Source of the DNA: Firmicutes bacterium CAG:882
GTDB taxonomy: Bacteria > Bacillota > Clostridia > Lachnospirales > Lachnospiraceae
Assembly (NCBI GenBank): GCA_000435595.1
Contig: FR895452.1
Coordinates: 8,957-33,121 of the forward strand
Reading direction: 5' to 3'
Length of the DNA stretch: 24,165 nt
The position numbers were made by a program, and so were the translations under genes. Shown here in pieces: positions 1 to 8,973 of this stretch; position 1 is the stretch's first letter; each line of letters starts with the position of its first letter. The notes beneath the pieces were generated by a model that worked only from the letters and a program-made list of their open reading frames with translations, was not told the origin of the DNA and searched no databases.

Positions 1-719
1 AGTCGTGTAGGAAAATCATAGAGGAGGGAAGCAGCAGGAAAGACCTGGTTGTAGGCGGGCTTCTCTGCGGAGCACTGCTTTTTGTGGCGAGCAGCCTTCA
101 GCAGATTGGGATTAAGTATACATCGGCGGGTAAGGCAGGATTTATAACGTCGTGTTACATAGTGATTGTACCTTTAATCGGAATATTCATGAAAAAGACA
201 TCGGGTTGGAAGATATGGGCGGCAGTCGTACTTGCACTTGCAGGGCTGTACTGCCTATGCATTACGGATGGTTTCACTGTCGGAAAGGGAGACATTTTTA
301 TATTTCTGTGTGCGATGGCATTTTCAGCGCATATTTTGGTTATTGATTATTTTTCACCGAGAGTCAATGGAGTTGTTCTTTCATGTATACAGTTCTTTGT
401 GTGCGGTGTGGCTTCGCTCCCGTGTATGTTTGTCTTTGAGACCCCTGATATGGTGGCGATAATATTCGCATGGATGCCGATTTTATATGCAGGTGTGCTC
501 TCCTGCGGTGTGGCGTATACGTTGCAGATTATAGGACAGAGGAACGTGAATCCTACGATAGCGTCACTGATATTGAGTCTTGAATCGTGTTTCTCAGTGC
601 TTGCGGGATGGGTTATTCTTCATGAGAAGCTGTCTATGAAAGAAAGTCTCGGCTGTGTGCTTATGTTCATGGCAATAATACTGGCACAGCTGCCGGACAA
701 AAAAGCTTCCGTAGATTAA
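1..719 (+). CDS. EamA/DMT-family membrane transporter, 5'-truncated
   Basis: The reading frame is open from base 3, so the gene begins before the window. The GTG at 84 is an internal codon, not the start. The visible part (about 238 residues) is mostly hydrophobic helices, about seven. It includes the second EamA repeat, with a conserved-looking stretch near the end (VNPTIASLILSLESCFSVLA, then a GW.. LHEKLS region) typical of the last helices of drug/metabolite transporter superfamily members. These are usually 10-TM inner-membrane exporters of metabolites, and the substrate cannot be read from sequence. The C-terminus looks complete, and the gene ends inside the left arm of a bidirectional terminator. 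Family call is firm; function is not assignable. Confidence 0.88.
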   Translation, partial: SCRKIIEEGSSRKDLVVGGLLCGALLFVASSLQQIGIKYTSAGKAGFITSCYIVIVPLIGIFMKKTSGWKIWAAVVLALAGLYCLCITDGFTVGKGDIFIFLCAMAFSAHILVIDYFSPRVNGVVLSCIQFFVCGVASLPCMFVFETPDMVAIIFAWMPILYAGVLSCGVAYTLQIIGQRNVNPTIASLILSLESCFSVLAGWVILHEKLSMKESLGCVLMFMAIILAQLPDKKASVD

Positions 720-731
720 ACGGAAGCTTTT
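701..731. terminator. Bidirectional intrinsic terminator between convergent genes
   Basis: A perfect 12-bp inverted repeat (AAAAGCTTCCGT at 701-712, ACGGAAGCTTTT at 720-731) has a 7-base loop. It is flanked by T-rich sequence on the plus strand and a run of A (T on the minus strand) on the other side. It overlaps the stop of the EamA gene and lies 18 bases from the stop of the minus-strand dehydratase-activase gene, so it can serve both. Confidence 0.9.
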
Positions 732-748
732 TTAGTATTGTCAGGGCT

Positions 749-3700
749 TTATTTCTCAAGATTCTTCTGCGCTGTTGACAGCATGAGCTTGATTCGGTTG
801 AGCTGGTTAACCTCGCTGGCACCCGGATCATAATCGACGGCGATAATGTTCGCGTCAGGATATGCGGCGCGGAGCTCCTTGATGACTCCCTTGCCGACGA
901 TGTGGTTAGGGAGACATGCAAAAGGCTGACAGCATACGATGTTCTTGGCACCATGGTGTATGAGCTCAATCATCTCTGCTGTGAGGAGCCATCCCTCACC
1001 GGTCTGGTTACCGAGAGATACAAGAGGAGCTGCCATCTTGGTCATCTCCTTGATGTCGGTCGGCGGGTCGAAACGCTTGCTCTGTGCGAGAGCCTTGTTG
1101 GAGGCACCGCGGAACAGATTGATTGCCTTTATTACAGCATTGCTTAAGTGCATTGACTTCCTGCTTGCTCCAAGGTGCTCAGACTTGAAGTTGGCATTTT
1201 CGGCGCAGTAGAGCATGAAGCCCATGAAGTCGGGAACGACTGCCTCGGCACCTTCCTTTTCAAGGAGGTCAACAAGGTAGTTGTTGGCAGCAGGCATGAA
1301 TTTTACAAGAATTTCGCCGACAACTCCGACACGAGGCTTCTTTATGTCAAGTAGAGGAAGCTCGTCGAACTCCTTGATTATCTGCTTGATGTTGCGGTTG
1401 AAGTCTTTCATGTACACCTTAGGCTGGGTAAGCTGCTCAATAATAATCTTTTTCCACTTCTCATGAAGGGCGTTGGCGGAACCCGGAACCGCCTCATAAG
1501 GGCGGGTTCGGTATACGACGTTCATGAAGATGTCGCCGTACTGGATTGCCATGGCAGCTTTCTTAATCATAGGAAGGGTATAAGTAAAGCCTGAGTTAGT
1601 CTCAAGTCCCTGAACGCTCAGAGAGATAACCGGAATGTTCGGGTACCCCGCCTTGATAAGTGCACGGCGGATAAAGCCTATGTAGTTCGAAGCTCGGCAG
1701 CCACCGCCTGTCTGAGTAATTACAAGAGCTGTCTTATTGAGGTCATATTTACCTGAGAGGACAGCTTCCATCATCTGGCCTACAACGATAAGTGAAGGGT
1801 AGCAGGCGTCATTGTTTACATATTTAAGTCCTGTATCAACGGCAGACTTGCTCACATTTTTGAGTACCTCAACATTGTAGCCGCATGAGTTTAAGGCTGG
1901 CTCAATGAGGTCGAAGTGAATAGGAGACATCTGCGGACAGAGGATGGTATAGTTCTGGTCACGCATCTCCTTGGTGAACTCGGTTCTGTGGTATGCGCTT
2001 GATGTAATCTTACGCTGATAGTTGTTGCGCTCGCGCACTTTGATTGCGGAGATGAGGGAACGAATACGGATTCTTGCGGCTCCGAGGTTGTTAACCTCAT
2101 CAATCTTAAGTACTGTATATATCTTACCTGCGGATGACAGGATGTCATTGACCTGATCTGTTGTGACTGCGTCAAGACCGCATCCGAAAGAGTTGAGCTG
2201 TATCATGTCTATGTTGTCCTTGTCGCGGATGAAGCTTGCGGCGGCATAAAGGCGTGAGTGGTACATCCACTGATCCATGACGATGAGAGGACGTTCAACC
2301 TTACCGAGATGTGATATTGAATCCTCGGTGAGTACGGCAATGCCGTAGCTGTTGATGAGTTCAGGGATACCGTGGTTAATCTCAGGGTCAATGTGGTATG
2401 GACGGCCTGCAAGCACGATGGCGTGTCTTCCTGTCTCCTCAAGGTATTTAAGAGTCTCCTCGCCCTTCTTCATTACATCTGCACGGCAGGCTGCTAGCTC
2501 CTCCCATGCGGCATGGCATGCGTTGGCTATTTCGCCGGAAGGTATGTTAAATTGTGCACCTACTTCCTTTGCGAGTCTTTTTGCAAGAACTTTCTCGTCG
2601 GCAAATGACAGGAACGGATTCATGAAGAGTATGTTCTCGGTCACAAGCTCCTCAACATTGTTCTTGATGTTCTCGGCATAGGATGTGACGATAGGGCAGT
2701 TGTAGTGGTTGTTGGTGTTGTCAATCTCCTTGCGCTCGTAAGGAATACAAGGGTAGAAGATGAACTTAACGCCCTGCTTGATGAGCCAGGACACATGACC
2801 GTGTGCAAGCTTGGCAGGGTAGCATTCTGATTCACTTGGTATGGACTCGATTCCGAGCTCATATATCTTACGGCTTGATTCGGGTGAAAGAACAACCCTG
2901 AAGCCGAGCTTTGTAAAGAATGTGAACCAGAACGGATAGTTCTCATACATGTTGAGTACACGAGGTATTCCGACAACTCCGCGAGTTGCATCAGTTATCT
3001 CAAGCGGTTCGTAGGAGAAAAGGCGCTTGTTCTTATATTCAAAAAGGTTAGGCACATGGTCTTTATTTTTTTCCTTGCCTATACCACGTTCACAGCGGTT
3101 TCCGGATATGAACTGTCTGCCGCCTGAGAAGCGGTTGATAGTGAGGAGACAACTGTTGGTACAGCCCTTACATCTTGCCATTCTTGTCTCGTATGTAAGC
3201 TCGTTAATCTTATCAATGGAGAGCATTGTAGTCTCCTGACCTTCGTAGCGCTCTCTTGCCACAAGTGCGGCACCGAAAGCTCCCATGATTCCTGCAATAT
3301 CAGGTCGAATAACTTCAACACCCGTAATTTTTTCGAGGCTTCTGAGAACGGCATCATTGTAGAAGGTACCACCCTGAACAACTATCTGATGTCCGAGGTC
3401 TTTAGGGTCGGCAATTTTGATAACCTTGTAGAGTGCGTTCTTGATTACGGAGTATGCAAGTCCGGCAGATATATCGGCAACGCTTGCTCCTTCCTTCTGA
3501 GCCTGCTTAACCTTGGAGTTCATGAACACGGTACATCTTGTTCCGAGGTCAATCGGGTGAGGTGCAAAGAGGGCTTCCTTAGCAAAATCTTCAACAGAGT
3601 AGTTGAGTGACTTGGCAAAGGTTTCTATGAATGAGCCACAGCCTGATGAACACGCCTCGTTGAGCTGTACGCTGTCGACGGTGTTATTCTTAATTTTGAT

Positions 3701-4984
3701 ACACTTCATATCCTGACCGCCGATATCAAGGATACAGTCAACAGCAGGGTCAAAGAATGCGGCGGCATAATAGTGTGATACTGTCTCGACTTCACCTTCG
3801 TCGAGCATGAGTGCAGACTTTATGAGTGCCTCGCCATAGCCTGTGGAACATGAACGGACTATATGTGCATCGGCAGGGAGAAGTGAATATATCTCCTTGA
3901 TTGCTTTGATGGACGTCGCAAGAGGGCTTCCGTTGTTGCTGCTGTAGAAGGAGTAGAGAAGGGTTCCGTCCTCCGCTACCACTGCAGCCTTGGTTGTGGT
4001 GGAGCCGGCATCTATTCCAAGATAGCAGTTGCCGGAGTAATCTTTAAGACTTCCTTTTACAACGCAGTGGCTGTCATGACGTGCACGGAATTCCTTGTAG
4101 GCATCCTCGGATGCGAACAGAGGCTCCATACGTTCAACTTCAAAGTCCATCTTAATCTTGTTGTGAAGCTTTGTTATGAGAGCATCAATGTCAATGGCAA
4201 TCTCATCCTTGGCTGTCATGGCGGAGCCGACGGCGGCAAAAAGATGTGAATGCTCAGGTGCAATGATGTTCTCAGGTCCGAGATTGAGCGTGCGAATGAA
4301 TGCATTCTTAAGCTCGGATAAGAAGTGGAGCGGACCGCCGAGGAAAGCAACATTTCCGCGTATCGGCTTGCCGCAGGCAAGACCGCTTATGGTCTGGTTG
4401 ACAACAGCCTGGAAAATGGATGCCGATAAGTCTTCCTTTGTGGCTCCTTCATTGATAAGAGGCTGGATGTCTGACTTTGCAAATACACCACAGCGTGCGG
4501 CTATAGGGTATATTGCCTGATAATTTTTGGCATACTCATTAAGACCGGTGGCATCAGTCTGTAAAAGTGTTGCCATCTGGTCAATGAATGAACCTGTGCC
4601 TCCGGCGCAGATACCGTTCATACGCTGGTCAATACCGTTGGTGAAATAGATAATCTTTGCGTCCTCACCGCCGAGCTCAATAGCTACGTCGGTCTGTGGG
4701 GCGTAGTCGCTGAGGGCGGTCGATACGGCAACAACCTCCTGTGTGAACGGAACTTCAAGGTGGCTCGCAAGTGTAAGACCGCCGGAACCCGTTATGACAG
4801 GGTGAACCTTTATCGCACCTAATTTTTCCTTTGCCTTTACAAGAAGTCCTGCAAGTGTTTCCTGAATGTTGGCAAAGTGTCTTTCGTAATCGGAAAACAA
4901 TATATTGTTATCTTTATCAATAATTGCTATCTTGACTGTAGTGGAACCTATGTCGATTCCAAGTCTGTATTCGGATGTCGTCAT
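749..4984 (-). CDS. Giant acyl-CoA dehydratase activase-like fusion protein (two BadF/HgdC ATPase domains plus COG3580/COG3581-type regions)
   Basis: 1411 residues. Two ASKHA-fold ATPase modules lie in tandem. The first starts at residues 9-18 (GIDIGSTTVK), with CAGGTGSFID and a downstream RCGVFAKSD. The second starts near residue 321 (LGIDAGSTTTK), with GGQDMK, CSSGCGSFIE and RCTVF. In HgdC-type activators the Cys of the CxxGTG-like motif and the later Cys bind a [4Fe-4S] cluster at the dimer interface, and ATP-driven electron transfer activates 2-hydroxyacyl-CoA dehydratases. A CKGCTNSC motif follows near residue 602. The remaining ~750 residues match the HgdB-like/DUF2229-type part by overall look, with several conserved Cys (e.g. 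CCQPFACLP near 1353). Such full-length fusions are common in anaerobic Clostridia and their substrate is not established. ATG at 4984 with AAGGAGA (5000-4994) 9 bases upstream. Monocistronic by its own promoter and terminator. Confidence 0.9.
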   Translation of the reverse strand: MTTSEYRLGIDIGSTTVKIAIIDKDNNILFSDYERHFANIQETLAGLLVKAKEKLGAIKVHPVITGSGGLTLASHLEVPFTQEVVAVSTALSDYAPQTDVAIELGGEDAKIIYFTNGIDQRMNGICAGGTGSFIDQMATLLQTDATGLNEYAKNYQAIYPIAARCGVFAKSDIQPLINEGATKEDLSASIFQAVVNQTISGLACGKPIRGNVAFLGGPLHFLSELKNAFIRTLNLGPENIIAPEHSHLFAAVGSAMTAKDEIAIDIDALITKLHNKIKMDFEVERMEPLFASEDAYKEFRARHDSHCVVKGSLKDYSGNCYLGIDAGSTTTKAAVVAEDGTLLYSFYSSNNGSPLATSIKAIKEIYSLLPADAHIVRSCSTGYGEALIKSALMLDEGEVETVSHYYAAAFFDPAVDCILDIGGQDMKCIKIKNNTVDSVQLNEACSSGCGSFIETFAKSLNYSVEDFAKEALFAPHPIDLGTRCTVFMNSKVKQAQKEGASVADISAGLAYSVIKNALYKVIKIADPKDLGHQIVVQGGTFYNDAVLRSLEKITGVEVIRPDIAGIMGAFGAALVARERYEGQETTMLSIDKINELTYETRMARCKGCTNSCLLTINRFSGGRQFISGNRCERGIGKEKNKDHVPNLFEYKNKRLFSYEPLEITDATRGVVGIPRVLNMYENYPFWFTFFTKLGFRVVLSPESSRKIYELGIESIPSESECYPAKLAHGHVSWLIKQGVKFIFYPCIPYERKEIDNTNNHYNCPIVTSYAENIKNNVEELVTENILFMNPFLSFADEKVLAKRLAKEVGAQFNIPSGEIANACHAAWEELAACRADVMKKGEETLKYLEETGRHAIVLAGRPYHIDPEINHGIPELINSYGIAVLTEDSISHLGKVERPLIVMDQWMYHSRLYAAASFIRDKDNIDMIQLNSFGCGLDAVTTDQVNDILSSAGKIYTVLKIDEVNNLGAARIRIRSLISAIKVRERNNYQRKITSSAYHRTEFTKEMRDQNYTILCPQMSPIHFDLIEPALNSCGYNVEVLKNVSKSAVDTGLKYVNNDACYPSLIVVGQMMEAVLSGKYDLNKTALVITQTGGGCRASNYIGFIRRALIKAGYPNIPVISLSVQGLETNSGFTYTLPMIKKAAMAIQYGDIFMNVVYRTRPYEAVPGSANALHEKWKKIIIEQLTQPKVYMKDFNRNIKQIIKEFDELPLLDIKKPRVGVVGEILVKFMPAANNYLVDLLEKEGAEAVVPDFMGFMLYCAENANFKSEHLGASRKSMHLSNAVIKAINLFRGASNKALAQSKRFDPPTDIKEMTKMAAPLVSLGNQTGEGWLLTAEMIELIHHGAKNIVCCQPFACLPNHIVGKGVIKELRAAYPDANIIAVDYDPGASEVNQLNRIKLMLSTAQKNLEK

Positions 4985-5042
4985 GAGAATACATCTCCTT
5001 TGTCATATAAAATAGGAGGGCAGTAAAACCCAAGTATGTTAC

Positions 5043-5071
5043 ATTATAGTATAATTTTTTTTAAATATCAA
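5043..5071 (-). promoter_or_regulatory. Sigma-A-type promoter for the dehydratase-activase gene
   Basis: Read on the minus strand: TTGATA (5071-5066), a 17-base A-rich spacer, then a perfect TATAAT (5048-5043). It lies about 60 bases before the ATG at 4984. Its -35 is only 12 bases from the -35 of the divergent promoter. Confidence 0.75.
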
Positions 5072-5083
5072 TAGCAACCGTCA

Positions 5084-5112
5084 TTGACAAAATATAAAAA
5101 AAAAATTATACT
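5084..5112 (+). promoter_or_regulatory. Sigma-A-type promoter for the corA operon
   Basis: Perfect -35 TTGACA (5084-5089), a 17-base spacer of almost pure A/T, and -10 TATACT (5107-5112). The predicted transcript starts near 5119, about 30 bases before the CorA start codon. This position argues against translation from the ATG at 5116. Confidence 0.82.
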
Positions 5113-5148
5113 GAAATGTGTTTGCATACTAATTTTAAAGGAGTCCGT

Positions 5149-6093
5149 ATGTACAAGATTTATTTAAGTTCTGAGCATCACGGAACGGTGCGGAGTAATG
5201 AGATAGAGGCGGGGTGCTGGGTTGCCATGACATCACCGTCGGCTGATGAGCTTCAGACGGTATCGCAGGAATGTAATATTCAGCTTGAGGACTTGCGGGC
5301 AGCACTCGATGAGGAGGAGCGTTCGCGTATACAGGTTGAGGATGATTACACTCTTATAATTGTTGATATACCTGTAATTGAGGAGAGAAACGGTAAGGAC
5401 TGGTATGGAACCATACCTCTTGGAATCGCCCTTACGGATAACCATATTATAACCATTTGTCTTGAGGATACCCCGGTTCTTACGGCGTTTATGGACGGAA
5501 GAGTGAGGGAATTTTATACTTATAAGAAGACAAGGTTTATCCTGCAGATTCTCTACAGGAATGCGACACTGTTCCTCAACTATCTGCGTAATATAGACAA
5601 GCGGAGCGAGCTGCTCGAACAGAAGCTGCGTGAAGACCAGAAGAATAAGGAGCTGCTTGAATTACAAGAGCTTGAGAAGTCACTTGTGTACTTTACCACG
5701 TCTCTTAAGGGCAATGAGCTTGTTCTTGAGAAGCTTTTCAGAATTGATAAGATTAAGAAATATCCTGAGGATGAGGATTTGCTTGAGGATGTTATTATCG
5801 AGAATAAGCAGGCAATTGAGATGGCAAGTATTTACAGCGGAATTTTGAGCGGAAGCATGGATGCATTTGCGTCGATTATATCCAATAATCTCAACCAGTC
5901 CATGAAGTTTCTTGCCACGGTGACGATTGTGCTGTCGATTCCTACAATGGTGGCAAGCTTTTACGGAATGAATGTGTCTGCATCGGGAATGCCTTTTGCA
6001 GATAGTCCGTTTGGATTTCTTATTGTAATAGGTTTTTCGATTCTGCTTTCAGTAATTGTTTCCATTATTTTTTGGAAAAAGGATTTATTTTAG
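5149..6093 (+). CDS. corA: CorA-family divalent cation transporter
   Basis: 314 residues, the normal size for the family. The soluble N-terminal part ends in a long charged helix (about residues 150-230), followed by two C-terminal membrane helices (about 254-272 and 288-308) and a short basic tail (FWKKDLF). The signature GMN sits at residues 273-275 (YGMNV), right after the first helix, as in the Mg2+ selectivity loop of CorA pentamers. Family members move Mg2+, Co2+ or Ni2+, and the ion is not certain here. The start is set at the ATG at 5149 because AAAGGAG (5137-5143) lies 5 bases upstream. An in-frame ATG at 5116 would precede the ribosome binding site. First gene of a probable operon with the next three. 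Confidence 0.93.
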   Translation: MYKIYLSSEHHGTVRSNEIEAGCWVAMTSPSADELQTVSQECNIQLEDLRAALDEEERSRIQVEDDYTLIIVDIPVIEERNGKDWYGTIPLGIALTDNHIITICLEDTPVLTAFMDGRVREFYTYKKTRFILQILYRNATLFLNYLRNIDKRSELLEQKLREDQKNKELLELQELEKSLVYFTTSLKGNELVLEKLFRIDKIKKYPEDEDLLEDVIIENKQAIEMASIYSGILSGSMDAFASIISNNLNQSMKFLATVTIVLSIPTMVASFYGMNVSASGMPFADSPFGFLIVIGFSILLSVIVSIIFWKKDLF

Positions 6094-6142
6094 AATTTTT
6101 GCTTTTTAAATAAGAGGGGAATAATAATTAGAAAAGGAATGA

Positions 6143-7027
6143 ATGCGTGTGAATAATTTTTTGGCAAAAATGGAGAAAAAATATGGAAGATATGCAGTGA
6201 GGAATCTTATCGTATATCTGCTTGCGGCTTATGCGGTGGGATATGTCCTGCAGCTTGTTGCGCCGACGGCATACACTTATCTTGAACTCAGCCCTGCACT
6301 TGTAATGAGGGGGCAGATATGGAGACTTGTGACATGGGTGTGCACGGTGCCTGAGAGTTTTAACTTCTTTATCTTATTTATGTTTATGTTCCAGTATTTT
6401 ATCGGTTCTTCGCTTGAGAGATACTGGGGAAGCTTCAGGTATAACTGCTATATTTTTTCCGGAATATTTTTTATGACAATCAGTTCAATGATTGTGTACT
6501 GGATTACGGGAATCAGCATGACACCAAGTACTTACTATATTAATATGGCATCGTTTCTGGCGTTTGCGGTATGCTTCCCGGATGTACAGGTGTACTTTAT
6601 GATGGTGATTCCGATTAAGATTAAGTGGCTTGCAATTATTGATGCAATCTATATGGCGTATGAATTTATCGCCGTAGGACAGTATAGGAATCTGTATGCG
6701 GCTTACGGGGCAGCAGGTGCAGCGTATGCCTCACAGCTTATATGGGCTACGAGAGTCAGCATTATAGTGTCGGTGCTCAATTTTATTCTGTTCTACTTCG
6801 GAACAAGGAATATGAAGCGCTTTGCTCCTAAGGAAGTACATCGCAGATATGCGTATAAGAAGAATGTGAAAGCAGCGTCGCCTGCAGGGGGAACCAAGCA
6901 CAAGTGTGCGATATGCGGAAGAACGGAAAAAGACGGAGATAATCTTGTATTCCGTTACTGCTCTAAGTGTAACGGAAATTATGAGTTCTGTCAGGATCAT
7001 CTGTACACACATAAGCATTTTGAATAA
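6143..7027 (+). CDS. Rhomboid-fold membrane protein without protease motif, with C-terminal zinc-finger-like tail
   Basis: 294 residues. The N-terminal ~220 residues are about six membrane helices in a rhomboid-like arrangement: QIWRLVTW (cf. the WR..T of rhomboids), then FIGSSLERYWGSFRYNCYIF, and a segment FPDVQVYFMMVIPIKIKWL that matches the usual helix after the active serine. Where rhomboid proteases carry GxSG, this protein reads YYINMASFL, and no partner His is evident, so it is probably a Derlin-like or pseudoprotease member. The C-terminus is a soluble Cys/His-rich module with C255, C258, C273, C276, C283, H286, H290 and H292. AAAAGGA (6132-6138) is only 4 bases from the ATG at 6143; GTG at 6149 is an alternative. 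It lies 49 bases after corA with no terminator between. Confidence 0.72.
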   Translation: MRVNNFLAKMEKKYGRYAVRNLIVYLLAAYAVGYVLQLVAPTAYTYLELSPALVMRGQIWRLVTWVCTVPESFNFFILFMFMFQYFIGSSLERYWGSFRYNCYIFSGIFFMTISSMIVYWITGISMTPSTYYINMASFLAFAVCFPDVQVYFMMVIPIKIKWLAIIDAIYMAYEFIAVGQYRNLYAAYGAAGAAYASQLIWATRVSIIVSVLNFILFYFGTRNMKRFAPKEVHRRYAYKKNVKAASPAGGTKHKCAICGRTEKDGDNLVFRYCSKCNGNYEFCQDHLYTHKHFE

Positions 7028-7056
7028 AATTAATGTGATAAATAATGAGGATTAAT

Positions 7057-8010
7057 ATGAAGAAGGCATTGATTATCGGTGCAGGCGGCTTTGTGGGAGG
7101 ATATTTGGCGGAGTGCCTGCAGGATGAATTTGATATGGAGGTTCATGCGACAAAACTTCCTGATACACAGACGCAGGAGGATTTGTCTTTCCTGGGTGAG
7201 CGTGTGTATGAGCTTGATATTCTCAATAAGAGTGATATTGTGGAGCTTTTGTATGCCGTGCGTCCGGATTATATCTTTCATTTGGCGGCGCAGAGTTCCG
7301 TGAGTGTGGCGTGGAAGAATCCTACACTTACGATTGATGTCAATATAAAAGGCAGTGTCAATGTCATGGATGCGGTGAGGGAGCTCTATTACAAGCCAAG
7401 GGTGCTGCTTGTCGGTTCGGGAGAGGAGTACGGACATATTCTTGAGGGTGAGACGCCAATCAGTGAGGATACAAAGCTCCGTCCCGGCAACATCTATGCG
7501 GCAACTAAAGTATGTCAGAACATGATTGGAAGCATATACTCAAAGGCGTATGATATGGAGCTTATGCTTATAAGGGCATTTAATCATGTCGGGCCGAAAC
7601 AGTCACCTATATTCGTCATGTCTGATTTCTGCAAGCAGGTTGCAGATATAGAAAAGGGAAAGAAAGAGCCCGTCATGTATGTTGGTAATCTTGCCGCAAA
7701 GAGAGATTTTACCGATGTACGTGATGTGGTGAGAGCATACGGACTTCTGGCACTGAAGGGCAGAGCCGGAGAGACGTACAATGTGGGAAGCGGGAATGCC
7801 ATAGAGATAAGAAAGATGCTTGATATGATTATAGGTATGTCGACAAAGAACATTGAGGTCAGAGTCGATCCTAACAAGATAAGACCCGTTGATGTCCCTG
7901 TTATTGAGGCTGATATAAGCAAGATTAAGTCTGAGACCGGGTGGGAACCGAGAATTCCGCTTGGGCAGACGATAAAAGAGATACTTGATTACTGGCGTGA
8001 GGAGGAATAG
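7057..8010 (+). CDS. NAD(P)-dependent sugar-nucleotide epimerase/dehydratase (GDP-6-deoxy-4-keto-mannose reductase-like)
   Basis: 317 residues of an extended short-chain dehydrogenase. The nucleotide-binding GAGGFVGGYL loop is at residues 8-17, LAAQSS follows the second Rossmann half, and the catalytic YxxxK is Y147/K151 (IYAATK). C-terminal features (RDFTDVRDVVRAY, YNVGSG, RPVDVPV) resemble GDP-mannose 4,6-dehydratase and GDP-4-keto-6-deoxy-mannose reductase. The lack of a longer dehydratase-type C-terminus favours the reductase, but substrate is uncertain. No partner sugar-nucleotide genes are nearby. Start at the ATG at 7057 because TGAGGA (7046-7051) is 5 bases upstream. The in-frame ATG at 7045 has no ribosome binding site. 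Confidence 0.85.
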   Translation: MKKALIIGAGGFVGGYLAECLQDEFDMEVHATKLPDTQTQEDLSFLGERVYELDILNKSDIVELLYAVRPDYIFHLAAQSSVSVAWKNPTLTIDVNIKGSVNVMDAVRELYYKPRVLLVGSGEEYGHILEGETPISEDTKLRPGNIYAATKVCQNMIGSIYSKAYDMELMLIRAFNHVGPKQSPIFVMSDFCKQVADIEKGKKEPVMYVGNLAAKRDFTDVRDVVRAYGLLALKGRAGETYNVGSGNAIEIRKMLDMIIGMSTKNIEVRVDPNKIRPVDVPVIEADISKIKSETGWEPRIPLGQTIKEILDYWREEE

Positions 8011-8013
8011 ACA

Positions 8014-8895
8014 ATGAGTGAAGAAGCATTATTTGACACCAACGATATGACAAGCTCTAAGCGGTATCTTCACACACCGAGCGAGTTCGCAAGAAAGAAG
8101 CTTATATATGTTCAGGAGACCGGAAAGCTAAAGAGCATCAAGCCGCATGTGAGCAGCAGAAGCAATCTTGAATCATATCTGTTTTTTACCGTTGTCTCAG
8201 GTTATGGCAGAGTTACTTATGAGAATAAGCAGTATGAAATAAAGGCAGGTGACTGCGCATTCATCGACTGCCGCAAAATGTATGAACACTGCTGCGGCGA
8301 GGATTCTCAGTGGGAGCTAAAATGGGTTCACATGGACGGGGCGCTGCTTGCCGATTATTATGGGATATTTCTTGAGAAGAACGGAGGCTCGCCTGTATTT
8401 AAGGCTTCCGATGTCAAAAAGTACGGCTCCCTGATAGATGAGATAATGTCTAATCAGAACGAGAAGGATATTACCAGTGAATATATATGCCACAGCATTC
8501 TGACATCGCTTGTGACGGCGATACTTGTGGATACCATTAATGAGGGCAATAAAAAGCTGAATCCCGATATACTCAACAATATCCGTGAATGTGTGAACGA
8601 CAGGTTCAAGGAGGAGGATCTTCTTGAGAGCGTGTGCCGTGAATATGATATGGATGAAATTACAATCAACAGACAGTTCAAGGACAAATACGGAATTGAT
8701 CTGTGCGATTATATTCTTAACAGAAGATTTACATGTGCAAAGGAGCTTTTGCGATTCTCAGTGAAACCGGTTAAAGAGATTGTGGCGGAGTCGGGAATTA
8801 TGAATGCTGATTTGTTTCGTCATCTTTTTATAGAAAATGAAGGAATGACTGCTGAGGAATACCGTAAAAAGTGGGCACAATGGAACAGAGGATAA
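8014..8895 (+). CDS. AraC-family transcriptional regulator
   Basis: 293 residues. The N-terminal cupin-like sensor domain (about residues 50-110) contains GYGRVTYENKQYEIKAGDCA. The C-terminal ~100 residues form the paired HTH of AraC/XylS proteins: DLLESVCREYDMDEITINRQF, then VKEIVAESGIMNADLFRHLF and EYRKKW at the end. Family members bind a small molecule, often a sugar, through the cupin and activate nearby or distant promoters. The ligand is not readable. Translation is probably coupled to the preceding epimerase gene: the ribosome binding site GGAGG (8001-8005) lies inside its last codons and the ATG follows its stop by three bases. Confidence 0.9.
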   Translation: MSEEALFDTNDMTSSKRYLHTPSEFARKKLIYVQETGKLKSIKPHVSSRSNLESYLFFTVVSGYGRVTYENKQYEIKAGDCAFIDCRKMYEHCCGEDSQWELKWVHMDGALLADYYGIFLEKNGGSPVFKASDVKKYGSLIDEIMSNQNEKDITSEYICHSILTSLVTAILVDTINEGNKKLNPDILNNIRECVNDRFKEEDLLESVCREYDMDEITINRQFKDKYGIDLCDYILNRRFTCAKELLRFSVKPVKEIVAESGIMNADLFRHLFIENEGMTAEEYRKKWAQWNRG

Positions 8896-8913
8896 AATTT
8901 CAATAAAAAGTGC

Positions 8914-8942
8914 TTGCATTATTCAATTTGATGTGCTATAGT
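8914..8942 (+). promoter_or_regulatory. Sigma-A-type promoter of the rimP-nusA-infB operon
   Basis: TTGCAT (8914-8919), a 17-base spacer and TATAGT (8937-8942). It lies between the AraC gene stop (8895) and the rimP leader hairpin, leaving a leader of roughly 80 bases. Confidence 0.72.
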
Positions 8943-8973
8943 ATTATTTGATTTATGATACATGTTGACTGGC

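Noticed and set aside
667..4520. Several 60-116 codon ORFs antisense or out of frame within the activase gene
   Set aside because: Each is a shadow of the long minus-strand gene, without start signals or recognisable domains.
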